Of a DNA stretch of 64,000 nucleotides, positions 16,528 through 25,450 are shown in pieces. Where the stretch lies: positions 1 to 64,000 of the forward strand of contig CAZKYX010000004.1 in NCBI GenBank assembly GCA_964557125.1. The letters run 5' to 3'. The notes under the pieces are model-generated. The model saw nothing but the letters and a program-made list of their open reading frames with translations. It did no database searches and had not been told where the DNA came from. Position 1 is the stretch's first letter. Each line of letters opens with the position of its first letter. The position numbers and the translations under genes are program-made. The stretch comes from CAZKYX01 sp964557125 (GTDB taxonomy: Bacteria > Patescibacteriota > Microgenomatia > Levybacterales > GWA1-39-11).

Positions 16528-16546
16528 ACGTAGATAAAATCTACGT
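16528..16546 (-). promoter_or_regulatory. Operator-like dyad in the leader of the GC-rich gene
   Basis: ACGTAGAT-AAA-ATCTACGT is a perfect 8-bp inverted repeat with a 3-nt centre, about 15-35 nt downstream of the predicted start of transcription. It could be a repressor site or an RNA hairpin. Confidence 0.55.
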
Positions 16547-16567
16547 TTCATCGAATTAACTTTTTGC

Positions 16568-16596
16568 ATTATAGGATATAATTAGCCTCAAGTCAA
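16568..16596 (-). promoter_or_regulatory. Near-consensus sigma70 promoter of the GC-rich gene
   Basis: TTGACT (16596-16591), a 17-nt spacer and TATAAT (16573-16568) on the minus strand. This is the best -35/-10 pair in the window. Confidence 0.8.
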
Positions 16597-16617
16597 TATG
16601 TGCTAGAATAAGAATGC

Positions 16618-17037
16618 ATGAACATGTTCAAGTCCTCTAAAGCCACGACACCAGAAGAACTTTTTGCACTTATCGACGAGCCAAGAAAAAGTGAAATGCT
16701 AGAGCTTCACAAGCTCATTCTTAAAACCGTACCCAAACTAAAACCGAAAATGTATGGTTCTATTATTGGATATGGGGAATATACCTATAAATACGCAAGT
16801 GGTCGCACCGGAGAATGGATGATAATTGGACTTGCCTCTCAAAAGAATTACATCTCTTTATATATATGTGCCGTTGAAGGAAAAGAATATATCGCAGAAA
16901 AGCATAAAGCAGAATTTCCAAAAGCCAGCATAGGAAAGAGCTGCATTCGATTTAAGAAAATAGAAGATATTGATATTAAAGCGCTTACAAACCTTCTCCT
17001 AAAAGCAGAAAAACTCGGTGGCATGTTCGCAGCCTGA
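16618..17037 (+). CDS. DUF1801 (YdhG-like) protein
   Basis: 139 aa. The pattern TPEELFALIDEPRKSEMLELHKLI, then PKMYGSIIGYGEYTYKY, SQKNYISLYI and a final SCIRFKKIEDID matches the DUF1801/YdhG fold, a small beta-rich domain of unknown biochemical role. The start at 16618 is kept although an ATG at 16624 is equally possible; no ribosome-binding site decides. It is divergent from the GC-rich cassette and ends with TGA. Confidence 0.82.
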   Translation: MNMFKSSKATTPEELFALIDEPRKSEMLELHKLILKTVPKLKPKMYGSIIGYGEYTYKYASGRTGEWMIIGLASQKNYISLYICAVEGKEYIAEKHKAEFPKASIGKSCIRFKKIEDIDIKALTNLLLKAEKLGGMFAA

Positions 17038-17103
17038 TCTAGAATTAAATATTCAGAAGTAAGTATTAAGTATCTACTCTAAAATTTTTCGTCAAAACTT
17101 GTA

Positions 17104-17290
17104 TTTGCCATTCTGCGCGGATGTATGCGAAATGAAATGAAGCAAACGGTCCCTTTAGGGAGAAAGGGAGGTAGGCGAATCTTTTACTCAAGAATATGAG
17201 AACGGCCCTTTCAGGAGCGTAATTGAATTTCAAATACGGGGAGCGCGGCATGGCAGAGGCTTTGAACACTTTCGCCGATACGAAAGTGTT
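17104..17290 (+). ncRNA. Structured repeat element, copy A (candidate RNA or MITE)
   Basis: About 187 nt at the 3' side of guaA. TTTGCCAT (17104-17111) pairs with ATGGCAGA (17250-17257). Inside are CCCTTT/AAAGGG (17151-17168), CTCA/TGAG (17187-17200) and CGTA-TTGAA/TTCAA-TACG (17218-17238). Outside, AACACTTTCG/CGAAAGTGTT forms a perfect 10-bp stem (17265-17290). Copy B at 50877-51055 keeps the ends and the block GTAGGCGA but has different bases in each hairpin. Strand is uncertain. An open frame on the minus strand was rejected as a protein, because a conserved 12-mer is read in different frames in the two copies. Confidence 0.7.
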
Positions 17291-17295
17291 AAACA

Positions 17296-18825
17296 CTACT
17301 CCCATTCCATAGTCGCAGGGGGCTTTGTGGAAATATCATACACGACCCTACTTACATTTGGCACTTCATTAACAATTCTTGAGGAAATATCTTGCAATAC
17401 TTCATAGGGAAGTCTTGCCCAAGTAGAACTCATAATATCTCGACTCTCAACAATTCTTAAAGCAACGACTTCATTAAAACTCCTACCATCTCCTTTCACA
17501 GCAGTTGAGTACGCACCCGTCATGATTGGAAAAGACATAAAGACTTTATCCAAAAGCTTTGCTTTGCGCAGTTCTTCCAAAAGAATCTTATCTGCAATCT
17601 CCTCTTGCTCAAGTCTTAATTTTGTAACTTCACCACGAATACGAATGGCATACCCCGGTCCAGGGAAAGTCTGCTTCCACACAAAGTCCTTTGGCAAATG
17701 TAATTTTTCACCAATTAGCCTTACTTCGTCTTTATAAAATTCTCGCAATGGCTCTAGAAGCTTCAGTTTCATTTCTTTTGGAAGACCACCAACATTATGA
17801 TGTGACTTTATTTTTGCAGCGTGCTTTGTTCCCTTACTTTCTATTACGTCTGAATAAATAGTTCCCTGCATGAGAAAGTCTGGTCTAACACCCTTTTTTA
17901 AAAGCTTTTGGACCTCCAATTCAAACATTTCGATATAGTGACTCCCAATAAGTTTTCTTTTGTGTTCCGGATTTGTAACGCCTTTCAAAAGCTCTAACAT
18001 TTCCTTTTTACAATTAACAATAATTGGCTTAATTCCAATATGCGTAAATATTTTTTCTACAAATTCTTCGGTATCAAATCTTTGCAAACCATTATTTACA
18101 TAGACCGGAATAAATCTGTCACCAATTGCCTTGGCTGTCAAGACTGCAGCAACTGTTGAATCAACACCACCACTGACTGCCCCTAATACATATGACTCAC
18201 CAACCTTTTCTTTAATAAAATCAATAAGTATTGTTGGGTTTATAGCATGTTTTCCAAATGCAAGTTCGCAGATAGTAGCAAAGTTTTTTAGTATATCCAC
18301 ACCATATTCAGTATGATCAACTTCCGGATGAAATTGTATTCCGTACAGCTTTTTTTTCACATCGCCAGATATTGCAAATTTCATGTGAGGTGTTGTCGCG
18401 AATGTTTTCATTCCAATTGGAGTTTTAATAATTTCGTCACCATGACTCATCCATACATTAAATTCACTTGGAAGAGAGGTAAGAATCTTTGGCTTTGGAT
18501 CTTTTGCTTTTATGATAATTTTGACCGGTCCATATTCATTTCTTCCAGAAATAACTTTGCCTCCTGCCAAATGGCACATCAATTGGAATCCATAACAAAT
18601 TCCTAAAATTGGGATACCAAGTGAAAATATTGCCGGGTCAATTGCTGGGGCATTCTTTTCATACACAGAGGAAGGACCACCAGAGAGAATAATTCCATCA
18701 GGCTCTTGTAACATTATGACACCGGATTTATCAGGAGTAATTATCTGCGTGGGAATGCCTAATTCTTTTATTCTGCGGGCAATTAAGTGAGTTGTCTGTG
18801 AACCGAAATCAACAATAATAATCAT
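17296..18825 (-). CDS. guaA: GMP synthase (glutamine-hydrolysing)
   Basis: 509 aa, full length. It converts XMP to GMP with ATP and glutamine. The class I amidotransferase domain has the nucleophile C77 in GICYGF and HPEVDHTEYG as the His-Glu part. The ATP-pyrophosphatase domain carries SGGVDST. The C-terminal dimerisation domain ends with the expected KPPATMEWE. It lies directly downstream of guaB with a 99-nt AT-rich gap, so the two-step route from IMP to GMP is encoded together. Confidence 0.97.
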   Translation of the reverse strand: MIIIVDFGSQTTHLIARRIKELGIPTQIITPDKSGVIMLQEPDGIILSGGPSSVYEKNAPAIDPAIFSLGIPILGICYGFQLMCHLAGGKVISGRNEYGPVKIIIKAKDPKPKILTSLPSEFNVWMSHGDEIIKTPIGMKTFATTPHMKFAISGDVKKKLYGIQFHPEVDHTEYGVDILKNFATICELAFGKHAINPTILIDFIKEKVGESYVLGAVSGGVDSTVAAVLTAKAIGDRFIPVYVNNGLQRFDTEEFVEKIFTHIGIKPIIVNCKKEMLELLKGVTNPEHKRKLIGSHYIEMFELEVQKLLKKGVRPDFLMQGTIYSDVIESKGTKHAAKIKSHHNVGGLPKEMKLKLLEPLREFYKDEVRLIGEKLHLPKDFVWKQTFPGPGYAIRIRGEVTKLRLEQEEIADKILLEELRKAKLLDKVFMSFPIMTGAYSTAVKGDGRSFNEVVALRIVESRDIMSSTWARLPYEVLQDISSRIVNEVPNVSRVVYDISTKPPATMEWE

Positions 18826-18924
18826 GCCTAATTTTTATTTTTTTATTCTAAATTTTCAAACAATTTTTAATATTTTAAACATTTGAATTTGATTTTAAAT
18901 TTTAAATTTGAATTTTGAAATTAT

Positions 18925-20073
18925 CTAGATGTAACTCTTGCCTGGATTACTTACAATAATTCCGTGCGGATGATTTTCCTGAAGTGAGGACGATGTAATT
19001 TGAATAAATTGTGCCTTTTCCCATAACTCACCAATGTTTTTAGCACCAATATAAAACATTCCAGATTTTATTCCACCTACTGCTTGATCTACCAATTCTT
19101 TTACGGTTCCTTTAATTGGTACATATCCCTCCACACCTTCTGCTACAAGCACTCTATTAGAATACGTATTCCCATGAAATTCATCTTCTGCTTTTATCTT
19201 TGCACCCTTTTGCATTGCCGCGTCACTTCCCATTCCCCGATATTCTTTAAATTTAAAAGTTTTGTGAGTGTGATTAAAAATACTTTGAAAACGGTGCGGC
19301 ACTTCACTTCTACTTAATACTCGGATTTTGCCTGGTGACTCTTCTGTCTGAGCAAAGAAATTTCCCATCATAATTGTTGATGCACCGAGAGCAAGAGCCT
19401 TTACCATATCTCCTGAATACTTAATTCCACCATCAGCAATAACAGGCGTCTTTGTCTTATTGGCAACTTTTAGCACATTCAGAACGGCTGTTACTTGGGG
19501 TACGCCCATCCCACTCACTACTCTTGTGGTGCAAATTGCCCCTGGACCCATACCGACACGTAGCGCATCAGCACCAGAAGCAATAAGAGCCTTTGCAGCA
19601 TCACCCGTAGCTATGCTTCCGGCAATAACATCAAGTTTTTTATATTCATTTTTTAGATATACTGTGGCATCAATAATGCTTTTTGTGTATCCATGGGCAC
19701 TGTCAATCACCACAACATTAACACCAGCCTTTACTAACATTTCTACTCGCTTTTCATATCCATTCGATGCACCAATTGCAGCACCCACTTGTAGACCAAG
19801 TTTTTTCACTTTAAGTATTTCACTCGCTTGTTTTTCTGGTGTTAAGTTTCTATGAATTATCCCTATTCCACCCAACTTCGCCAAAGCGATGGCAAGCTTA
19901 CTTTCTGTAACGGTATCCATAGGAGATGAAACAAAAGGAATATCCAGTGAAATATTTTTTGTTAGATGAGTTTTTAATTCAATATTTTGACGGGTAAAAT
20001 CAGTGAATCCGGGAAGCAAAAGAATATCGTCAAAGGTGAGTGCTGTCGGGAATTGCGACTTTGAGGGCTCCAT
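18925..20073 (-). CDS. guaB: IMP dehydrogenase lacking CBS domains
   Basis: 382 aa against about 490 for the common form. The barrel is complete: FVSSPMDTVTES at 48-59, IDSAHGYT, the catalytic loop GPGAICTTR with C181, GGIKYSGD, and the flap with EYRGMGS. The usual CBS pair is simply absent: the chain passes from SEILKVKK straight to LGLQVGAAIG. The enzyme should oxidise IMP to XMP with NAD but lack Bateman-domain control by ATP/GTP. Read from a good TTGACA promoter. Confidence 0.96.
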   Translation of the reverse strand: MEPSKSQFPTALTFDDILLLPGFTDFTRQNIELKTHLTKNISLDIPFVSSPMDTVTESKLAIALAKLGGIGIIHRNLTPEKQASEILKVKKLGLQVGAAIGASNGYEKRVEMLVKAGVNVVVIDSAHGYTKSIIDATVYLKNEYKKLDVIAGSIATGDAAKALIASGADALRVGMGPGAICTTRVVSGMGVPQVTAVLNVLKVANKTKTPVIADGGIKYSGDMVKALALGASTIMMGNFFAQTEESPGKIRVLSRSEVPHRFQSIFNHTHKTFKFKEYRGMGSDAAMQKGAKIKAEDEFHGNTYSNRVLVAEGVEGYVPIKGTVKELVDQAVGGIKSGMFYIGAKNIGELWEKAQFIQITSSSLQENHPHGIIVSNPGKSYI

Positions 20074-20078
20074 AATTA

Positions 20079-20107
20079 AATATATAGAAACTCAAAATAT
20101 TTGTCAA
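20079..20107 (-). promoter_or_regulatory. Sigma70-type promoter of guaB-guaA
   Basis: TTGACA (20107-20102), a 17-nt spacer and TATATT (20084-20079) on the minus strand; the guaB ATG follows after 5 nt, so guaB should be leaderless. Confidence 0.75.
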
Positions 20108-20149
20108 TATCAATTTAAACAAAATTCCTAATTCATGCCCCATAATTCT

Positions 20150-20158
20150 TGGTATACT
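20150..20158 (+). promoter_or_regulatory. Extended -10 promoter of the M24 peptidase gene
   Basis: TGG-TATACT ends 5 nt before the ATG at 20164; leaderless start predicted. Confidence 0.65.
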
Positions 20159-20163
20159 AGGGT

Positions 20164-21261
20164 ATGTTCCAAGATCGAATAAAAAAACTACAAACAGAAC
20201 TCCCACAATTAGAAATTGATGCACTTCTTATTACCTCGCCTTACAATATTATTTATCTCACCGGCATCTCCGCATTTTCGCTGGAAGAACGTGAAGCACA
20301 TCTCCTCATTACGAACACTCAATGCATACTATTTACAGATAGAAGATACACTGGACACGTAAAAGAAGTTGCTCCATTTGTAACGCTTGTTGAAGTAAAT
20401 TCTGAAAATCCATTTCTCAAAGCATTGTCTACAACGGCACTATCACAAAAACTAGCACATATCGGATTTGAAAAAGATAACGTATCGTATGTTGAGTATG
20501 AGAATTTCTGTGATGATTTGCCAAAAACCGATTTTATTCCTACAGAACACATTATTGGTGAACTTCGCACTATTAAAGATGCAACAGAGCAAGTAAATCT
20601 CCTTAAGGCAGCGGAACTAACTGACAAAACATTTACTCATATTACTTCATTATTAAAAGTGGGTATTGCTGAATATCAGATACAGACTGAAATTGAATAT
20701 TTCATAAAAAGGAATGCAGGAGAAATAGCCTTTAAGCCCATTGTCGCATTTGGGAAAAATTCAGCTATTCCTCATCACAGTTCCAACGAAACACTTTTAC
20801 AATCCGGTGATATTGTTTTGCTTGACTTTGGTGCAAAGGTTGGAAGTTATTGTTCTGATATGACTAGGACTGTTTTTCTGGGTAGTGCAACTGATGAACA
20901 AAAAAAACTGTACACAACAACGCTCGAAGCACAAGAAGTCGCCATTGACTGCTTATCAAAATATAAAGCCGAAGGCTTTAATTTGCAGAATGTCCATAAC
21001 GCAGCTGTAAGTCACATTACCTCCCTTGGTTTTCCACCAACTCCTCATGCCATAGGCCATGGGGTAGGACTTCAGGTGCACGAGTCGCCAGTAATCTCGC
21101 CCTATTCAGACGAATCTGTTGAAGCTGGAATGGTAGTAACCGTTGAACCTGGAATATATCTTGAAGGTATTGGCGGCATAAGAATCGAAGATACAATACT
21201 TATTACTCCAACAGGGGTTGAGCTACTCAACAAATCCTCAAAATCCCTGACAATAATTTAG
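20164..21261 (+). CDS. Xaa-Pro aminopeptidase (M24 family)
   Basis: 365 aa. An N-terminal creatinase-like domain (about 1-130, with ALLITSPYNIIYLTG) is followed by the pita-bread metallopeptidase domain. The dimetal ligands are visible: D in LLDFGAKVG, D in YCSDMTRTVF, H in HAIGHGVGLQVHE, E in TVEPGIYLE and E in IRIEDT. It should remove N-terminal residues before proline in the cytoplasm; a prolidase role cannot be excluded. Divergent from guaB. Confidence 0.93.
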   Translation: MFQDRIKKLQTELPQLEIDALLITSPYNIIYLTGISAFSLEEREAHLLITNTQCILFTDRRYTGHVKEVAPFVTLVEVNSENPFLKALSTTALSQKLAHIGFEKDNVSYVEYENFCDDLPKTDFIPTEHIIGELRTIKDATEQVNLLKAAELTDKTFTHITSLLKVGIAEYQIQTEIEYFIKRNAGEIAFKPIVAFGKNSAIPHHSSNETLLQSGDIVLLDFGAKVGSYCSDMTRTVFLGSATDEQKKLYTTTLEAQEVAIDCLSKYKAEGFNLQNVHNAAVSHITSLGFPPTPHAIGHGVGLQVHESPVISPYSDESVEAGMVVTVEPGIYLEGIGGIRIEDTILITPTGVELLNKSSKSLTII

Positions 21262-21350
21262 ACAGTATTTCGTATTCTGTATTTAGTATTTTGTATTAAA
21301 AATTTACTCTATACCATATATATAATACCGTATACACAAATATGAGCCCC

Positions 21351-21378
21351 TTGCCAAGTAGTATATTTTTGCTATAAT
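21351..21378 (+). promoter_or_regulatory. Promoter of the cyclophilin gene
   Basis: TTGCCA, a 16-nt spacer and TATAAT preceded by TGC; the ATG is 10 nt after the -10 box. Confidence 0.7.
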
Positions 21379-21388
21379 CCTAAAGACG

Positions 21389-22003
21389 ATGAGCAAAGCT
21401 CCATTTATAATAATAGGTATTCTACTAGTAGCAGGAATTTTTATTGTACTCTTTTCCCGCAATAACATCTCTCCCCTTTCCTATCTTGAGAAGTCATCCC
21501 CCACACCGGTACAGCAAGTCATAACTCCCTTGCCAACTTCAGCCCCAACAGTAGCACCAACTCTAGCCCCAGCAGAAACTCCAAAGGTTACAACCGCAAC
21601 AATCAAAACATCACGAGGAGACATTACTATTGAATTTTACCCAACAGACGCACCAAGAACGGTAAGTAACTTTGCCAAAAAGGCAGAAAGTAATTATTAT
21701 AAAAATCTTACCTTTCACCGAGTTGAGGATTGGGTAGTGCAAGGTGGAGACCCAAGAGGAGATGGAACAGGTGGAGGGAATATGCCTACCGAATTAAATG
21801 AAAAATCATTTGTTGCCGGTAGTGTTGGAATTGCAAGAGGTGGCGATATTAATATTTCAAATGATTCACAATTCTTTATTACAAAAACAGATAGCCCACA
21901 CCTCAATAAGCTCTATACAAACTTTGGAATAGTAACTGAAGGTATGGACGTAGTAAATAAAATAGAAATAGGTGATAAGATTCTTAGTATTTCTGTTGAG
22001 TAA
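21389..22003 (+). CDS. Membrane-anchored cyclophilin-type peptidyl-prolyl isomerase
   Basis: 204 aa. One N-terminal transmembrane segment (about 5-22), a Pro/Thr-rich linker (about 33-68), then a small cyclophilin domain beginning TIKTSRGDITIEFYP. The active-site block FHRVEDWVVQGGDPRGDGTGG carries the catalytic Arg, and SQFFIT follows. It should assist folding of exported proteins outside the membrane. Confidence 0.93.
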   Translation: MSKAPFIIIGILLVAGIFIVLFSRNNISPLSYLEKSSPTPVQQVITPLPTSAPTVAPTLAPAETPKVTTATIKTSRGDITIEFYPTDAPRTVSNFAKKAESNYYKNLTFHRVEDWVVQGGDPRGDGTGGGNMPTELNEKSFVAGSVGIARGGDINISNDSQFFITKTDSPHLNKLYTNFGIVTEGMDVVNKIEIGDKILSISVE

Positions 22004-22068
22004 CTAGAAATACAAAGATATCTTGCGCAGGCATGTGGCTAAAAATATTAAGTGTTGAAACTAAGTAG

Positions 22069-23622
22069 CTATATCTTCTTAACAAACTTCGAGTTCTTTT
22101 TTAGATACAGATTCACTCCGTCTATGTTTTTTAATTCATAATACTTCTCCATGTAAGGAACTATCTGTTCTTTTTCAAAGTATAAATTAGTCACGACATC
22201 AGGTTTTAGGGCTTTAATTGAGTATTCGTAGTCATATTTCAAGTGTCCGGGGACAAAACGAATGAGAGGGTTTACTTCCAACAGCTCGTGTGGACTACGC
22301 GCTTTTTCTCTTGCCACAACCTTATCACTCTTGCCCAACATATCATAAAAATATCTATCTGAAAAATACGGAGTAATTCCTGCCCATATTACAGCAACTT
22401 TTGCACCTTTATATGTTGCCGTATCTATTGCTTTGGCCAATTCAACATTCTGCTTTATTCCACCTGTTGACTGCGGATGCTTTAGCAGTAATGATTCTAA
22501 AAACATATCTTTATCTACAAAGTTGAACATGGAAATTGCAACTAAAATAAAAACAAGACTAAATGAAAAAACATATTTTTTTGCATTTAGTCCTTGAACT
22601 ATACCTTGCACAATTCTCTCCGAAGATAGAGAAAACAAAACAAAGAATAGTGGTACCGTTACCATTACGTACCTCCCGAAATAATAGAATACGTCTCCCC
22701 CAGTATAAATGGTGTAAAGAATTTGAAAGAGTATAATCCAAAAAATAAAGAGGACTTCTTTTTTCACTTTTGGCAAAAGCGTAAGTGGAATAACAAAAAG
22801 AAAAATGCCGGTATCCCACACAAATTTGAGAAGAGAATATGCACCGCGTGTCATTCTAAAAAAAATGGGATATCCTGTCATTTTTAGATAATACGTATTG
22901 GGAAATAACTCGTGATAATATAAATATCTTATTCCTGTTTGTATACCAACAAATAAAATAAAATGGCTTAAGCCTGACTTAAGGATTTTTTCTCTATTCT
23001 TTTTATCAAAAAAGTAAATGAATAACGTTGCGGATCCAAATAAAACCACCGTATCAATTCTTACAAGGGTAGCTATTCCAAGAATCAAAAATACTCTATT
23101 TGAAAACTTCTTCGTTTTAAATTGACGTATCACTAAAAGCGCCGCAATGTTTGTAAGAAGTGTCAGAACAGTTACTTCAATTCCTAGAACTCCATAATTG
23201 TTAAGAGGGTAATAAGAAACGGTGAGAAGCAAACTAAAGAAAACAACAAAAAAGGACTTGTTAGAAAGTAGACCAGCAATTTTTTTTATCACAACGAGGT
23301 TAAGAAGTAAAAACAACACATTCGTAAGTTGTATAACAAGACTGATTTTTGACGCAGCAATAGGTAACAGATGCACAAGTGCCATGTAAATAGTCCACAA
23401 TGGATTTGTAAATCCTTCTACTCTGTCCCCAATATTCCATACAAGCCCGTGACCCAAAGATAATTCTTTTGCATACTTCATGGAAATCATCATGTCATCA
23501 ACAAGAGAGAAGTATCTTACGCCATCAATAACAAAAGATGTTCTATAAATAAGAAGGATTAAATAAATAAAATAACTGCCAAGAAGAAGGGGGAAATAAT
23601 GTTTCTTCAGCCAAACCAACAT
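22069..23622 (-). CDS. Multi-pass membrane glycosyltransferase-like protein
   Basis: 517 aa with about ten hydrophobic helices. The first loop has VDDMMISMKYAKELSLGHGLVWNIG and RVEGFTNPLW, which is the wording of PMT/ArnT-like (GT-C) polyprenol-dependent transferases; Asp42-Asp43 would be the catalytic acid pair. The soluble C-terminal part (about 400-517) holds KVAVIWAGITPYFSDRYFYDMLG. It probably moves a sugar from a lipid carrier to a surface acceptor. The downstream-read secreted protein is a possible but unproved substrate. TATAGT lies 6 nt before the ATG. Confidence 0.75.
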   Translation of the reverse strand: MLVWLKKHYFPLLLGSYFIYLILLIYRTSFVIDGVRYFSLVDDMMISMKYAKELSLGHGLVWNIGDRVEGFTNPLWTIYMALVHLLPIAASKISLVIQLTNVLFLLLNLVVIKKIAGLLSNKSFFVVFFSLLLTVSYYPLNNYGVLGIEVTVLTLLTNIAALLVIRQFKTKKFSNRVFLILGIATLVRIDTVVLFGSATLFIYFFDKKNREKILKSGLSHFILFVGIQTGIRYLYYHELFPNTYYLKMTGYPIFFRMTRGAYSLLKFVWDTGIFLFVIPLTLLPKVKKEVLFIFWIILFQILYTIYTGGDVFYYFGRYVMVTVPLFFVLFSLSSERIVQGIVQGLNAKKYVFSFSLVFILVAISMFNFVDKDMFLESLLLKHPQSTGGIKQNVELAKAIDTATYKGAKVAVIWAGITPYFSDRYFYDMLGKSDKVVAREKARSPHELLEVNPLIRFVPGHLKYDYEYSIKALKPDVVTNLYFEKEQIVPYMEKYYELKNIDGVNLYLKKNSKFVKKI

Positions 23623-23677
23623 CCCACCACTATAAAATAAAAACGTTTACTAATCAATGTGAGTTACATAGGAGAAA

Positions 23678-24850
23678 TTATAGTGTCAGAAAATTAAGAA
23701 CACTGCCATAAGCAGTTCCAGCTGCATTCGATCCAGTTATGCAAAAGTAGTATGTTGTACCCGAAGCCAAACCTGAAGGGAACGCCTGATAGCTCGTGTC
23801 CGTACTAACACTTAAATTTGTGAGTGTAGTCGTATTTGGAAGAGAAGAACAAGCGACATTGGAGGTACCATATCTAAATCGAAATCCTGATGTAACACCA
23901 TGAGCATTAATTGTTGAACGCAACGTTGCAGAATTGGAGGTAATTGATACAGCGGGGTCTGTTGTTACCGTTGGTAAGAGCGGTAGCGTTGTAAATGAAA
24001 GTACGCTTCCATATGTAGTGCCAACTGAATTCGTAGCTGTAGCACAGAAATAGTAGGTAGTATTGGCAGACAAGGAAGCTATTGCTTGGGGATTGGAAAC
24101 CCCTGTCGTACCGGAACCAACATTTGTATCGGAAGTAACATTAGATAACGAAGAACAGACAACATTGGAAGTATCATATCGGTAATTTGCAGTAGTGCTT
24201 AAACCATTTGGATTTATGGTTGCCGAAAGTGAAGCTGCTGTTTGAGTTATACCACTTGCACCATTTGTTGTGACTGTTGGAGGGAGACTGTAAGTAATTA
24301 CGGTTGCAACTTGAGATAGCTTTACTCCTCTATTTCCTGCAGTAAATACTCCGCCCACTTCAAGGGTTGTTGAACCGCTCTTCGACGCAGAAAGTCCACT
24401 ATAACTGGTCGTTGAAAGTCCTGCTGGAGTAGTTGTAGTAAGGGCGTACGCTCCTGCATCTGCACTATCAACGCCATCTAGGCGATAGAAAACATTAAAT
24501 GTGGTATTGGTACCACCAGACGTATTTTTAGATGCACATGGTGTTATATCAATTTGCGTAATTGTTGCTCCATTTGGGACAGAAGAGATATCTAAATCGT
24601 ATGAATCTCTCTGTCCTACTGTCGTCTCGCGATTGAAGTCCGTATTTCCATTGCAAGATGCCTCATCAACCATAGCAAAATGAGACGCTCCGCTTTTTGG
24701 ATTCCATTGAGTGTAATTACCATCAGAAACAGGAAGAAGCGAAGCTGTGGTACTTGCAAAAGATTGCTTAGCAAAAATTAGAAAAAGGCATGCTAGAAGC
24801 CCGAGAAGGATAACCTTATAAAGGCCAATGGATGTTGAAATTGAGCGCAT
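23678..24850 (-). CDS. Secreted protein with two fibronectin III-like repeats
   Basis: 390 aa. A Sec signal peptide (about 1-32, ending SFASTT) precedes an N-terminal domain of about 160 residues rich in Ser/Thr/Gly. Two FN3-like repeats follow, each opening with PTVTT and closing with TTYYFC.(A/T)(T/G)(A/S)N..GT.YGSVL.F.TL. Each repeat has a pair of cysteines (VVCSS/YYFCA and VACSS/YYFCI) suited to a disulfide. There is no membrane anchor or sortase motif at the C-terminus. It is likely an adhesin or surface-layer component. Confidence 0.75.
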   Translation of the reverse strand: MRSISTSIGLYKVILLGLLACLFLIFAKQSFASTTASLLPVSDGNYTQWNPKSGASHFAMVDEASCNGNTDFNRETTVGQRDSYDLDISSVPNGATITQIDITPCASKNTSGGTNTTFNVFYRLDGVDSADAGAYALTTTTPAGLSTTSYSGLSASKSGSTTLEVGGVFTAGNRGVKLSQVATVITYSLPPTVTTNGASGITQTAASLSATINPNGLSTTANYRYDTSNVVCSSLSNVTSDTNVGSGTTGVSNPQAIASLSANTTYYFCATATNSVGTTYGSVLSFTTLPLLPTVTTDPAVSITSNSATLRSTINAHGVTSGFRFRYGTSNVACSSLPNTTTLTNLSVSTDTSYQAFPSGLASGTTYYFCITGSNAAGTAYGSVLNFLTL

Positions 24851-24856
24851 ATGAAA

Positions 24857-24886
24857 ACGTTAGCACCAAATACCTACCAGTGTCAA
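24857..24886 (-). promoter_or_regulatory. Promoter of the secreted FN3 protein
   Basis: TTGACA (24886-24881), an 18-nt spacer and TGC-TAACGT on the minus strand; the -10 is weak but has the extended TGn element. The ATG follows 6 nt later. Confidence 0.55.
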
Positions 24887-24894
24887 TATGTCGA

Positions 24895-25329
24895 TTATAG
24901 GACGAAAGACACTATATATACAGAAGCCACAACTGATACCACACTTACACATTGCCAAAAGGTCTGCATAACAATCCAAACCTCTTCTCCCTTAAAAAGT
25001 TTTGATGGCAGAAGAGTGTGAGGAGAATTACGATGTGATACTGCAAATTGCTCGTGGAACCAGTATATTTGCTCGCCAATGCTTCTCACAAGCCAAAACA
25101 CCGAATATATCAGCCCAAAGAGAACCCACTGCTGCAGCAGCAAACACAAAATACTTATGAGTGAAAAAAACAAACCAAATATAAAGGCATCCGTCCACAC
25201 AAATGCCCCAATTAAAGTGCATCGCTTACACAAACCGTATGGGTTTTTCTTATATTTTAAACCGTAGAAAAACCCAGCAAGACTATAGACTAAAAACAAA
25301 ACCAAGACCAAATTCTGCCAATTATTCAT
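24895..25329 (-). CDS. Small membrane protein of unknown function
   Basis: 144 aa from the ATG at 25329. A TTG at 25338 lies at the edge of the -10 box TATAAT (25343-25338) and was rejected. Three or four hydrophobic segments are present, with a short basic loop (KYKKNPYGLCKRCTLIGAFVW) that contains a CxxC pair. No family recognised. A leaderless start is predicted. Confidence 0.65.
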   Translation of the reverse strand: MNNWQNLVLVLFLVYSLAGFFYGLKYKKNPYGLCKRCTLIGAFVWTDAFIFGLFFSLISILCLLLQQWVLFGLIYSVFWLVRSIGEQIYWFHEQFAVSHRNSPHTLLPSKLFKGEEVWIVMQTFWQCVSVVSVVASVYIVSFVL

Positions 25330-25450
25330 ACTAAACAATTATAAATTATAAATGATAAATAATAAATTCTACTTTTGTGTAATAAAGACTACACCCTTCC
25401 CGTACTAAAAGTTACAGACCCCCTATATTTTTTCAATTAAAGTTACTCTT

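Noticed and set aside
17066..17305. Minus-strand open frame over structured element A
   Set aside because: Similarity with the frame at copy B is at the DNA level; conserved blocks fall in different frames and hairpins explain the constraint better.
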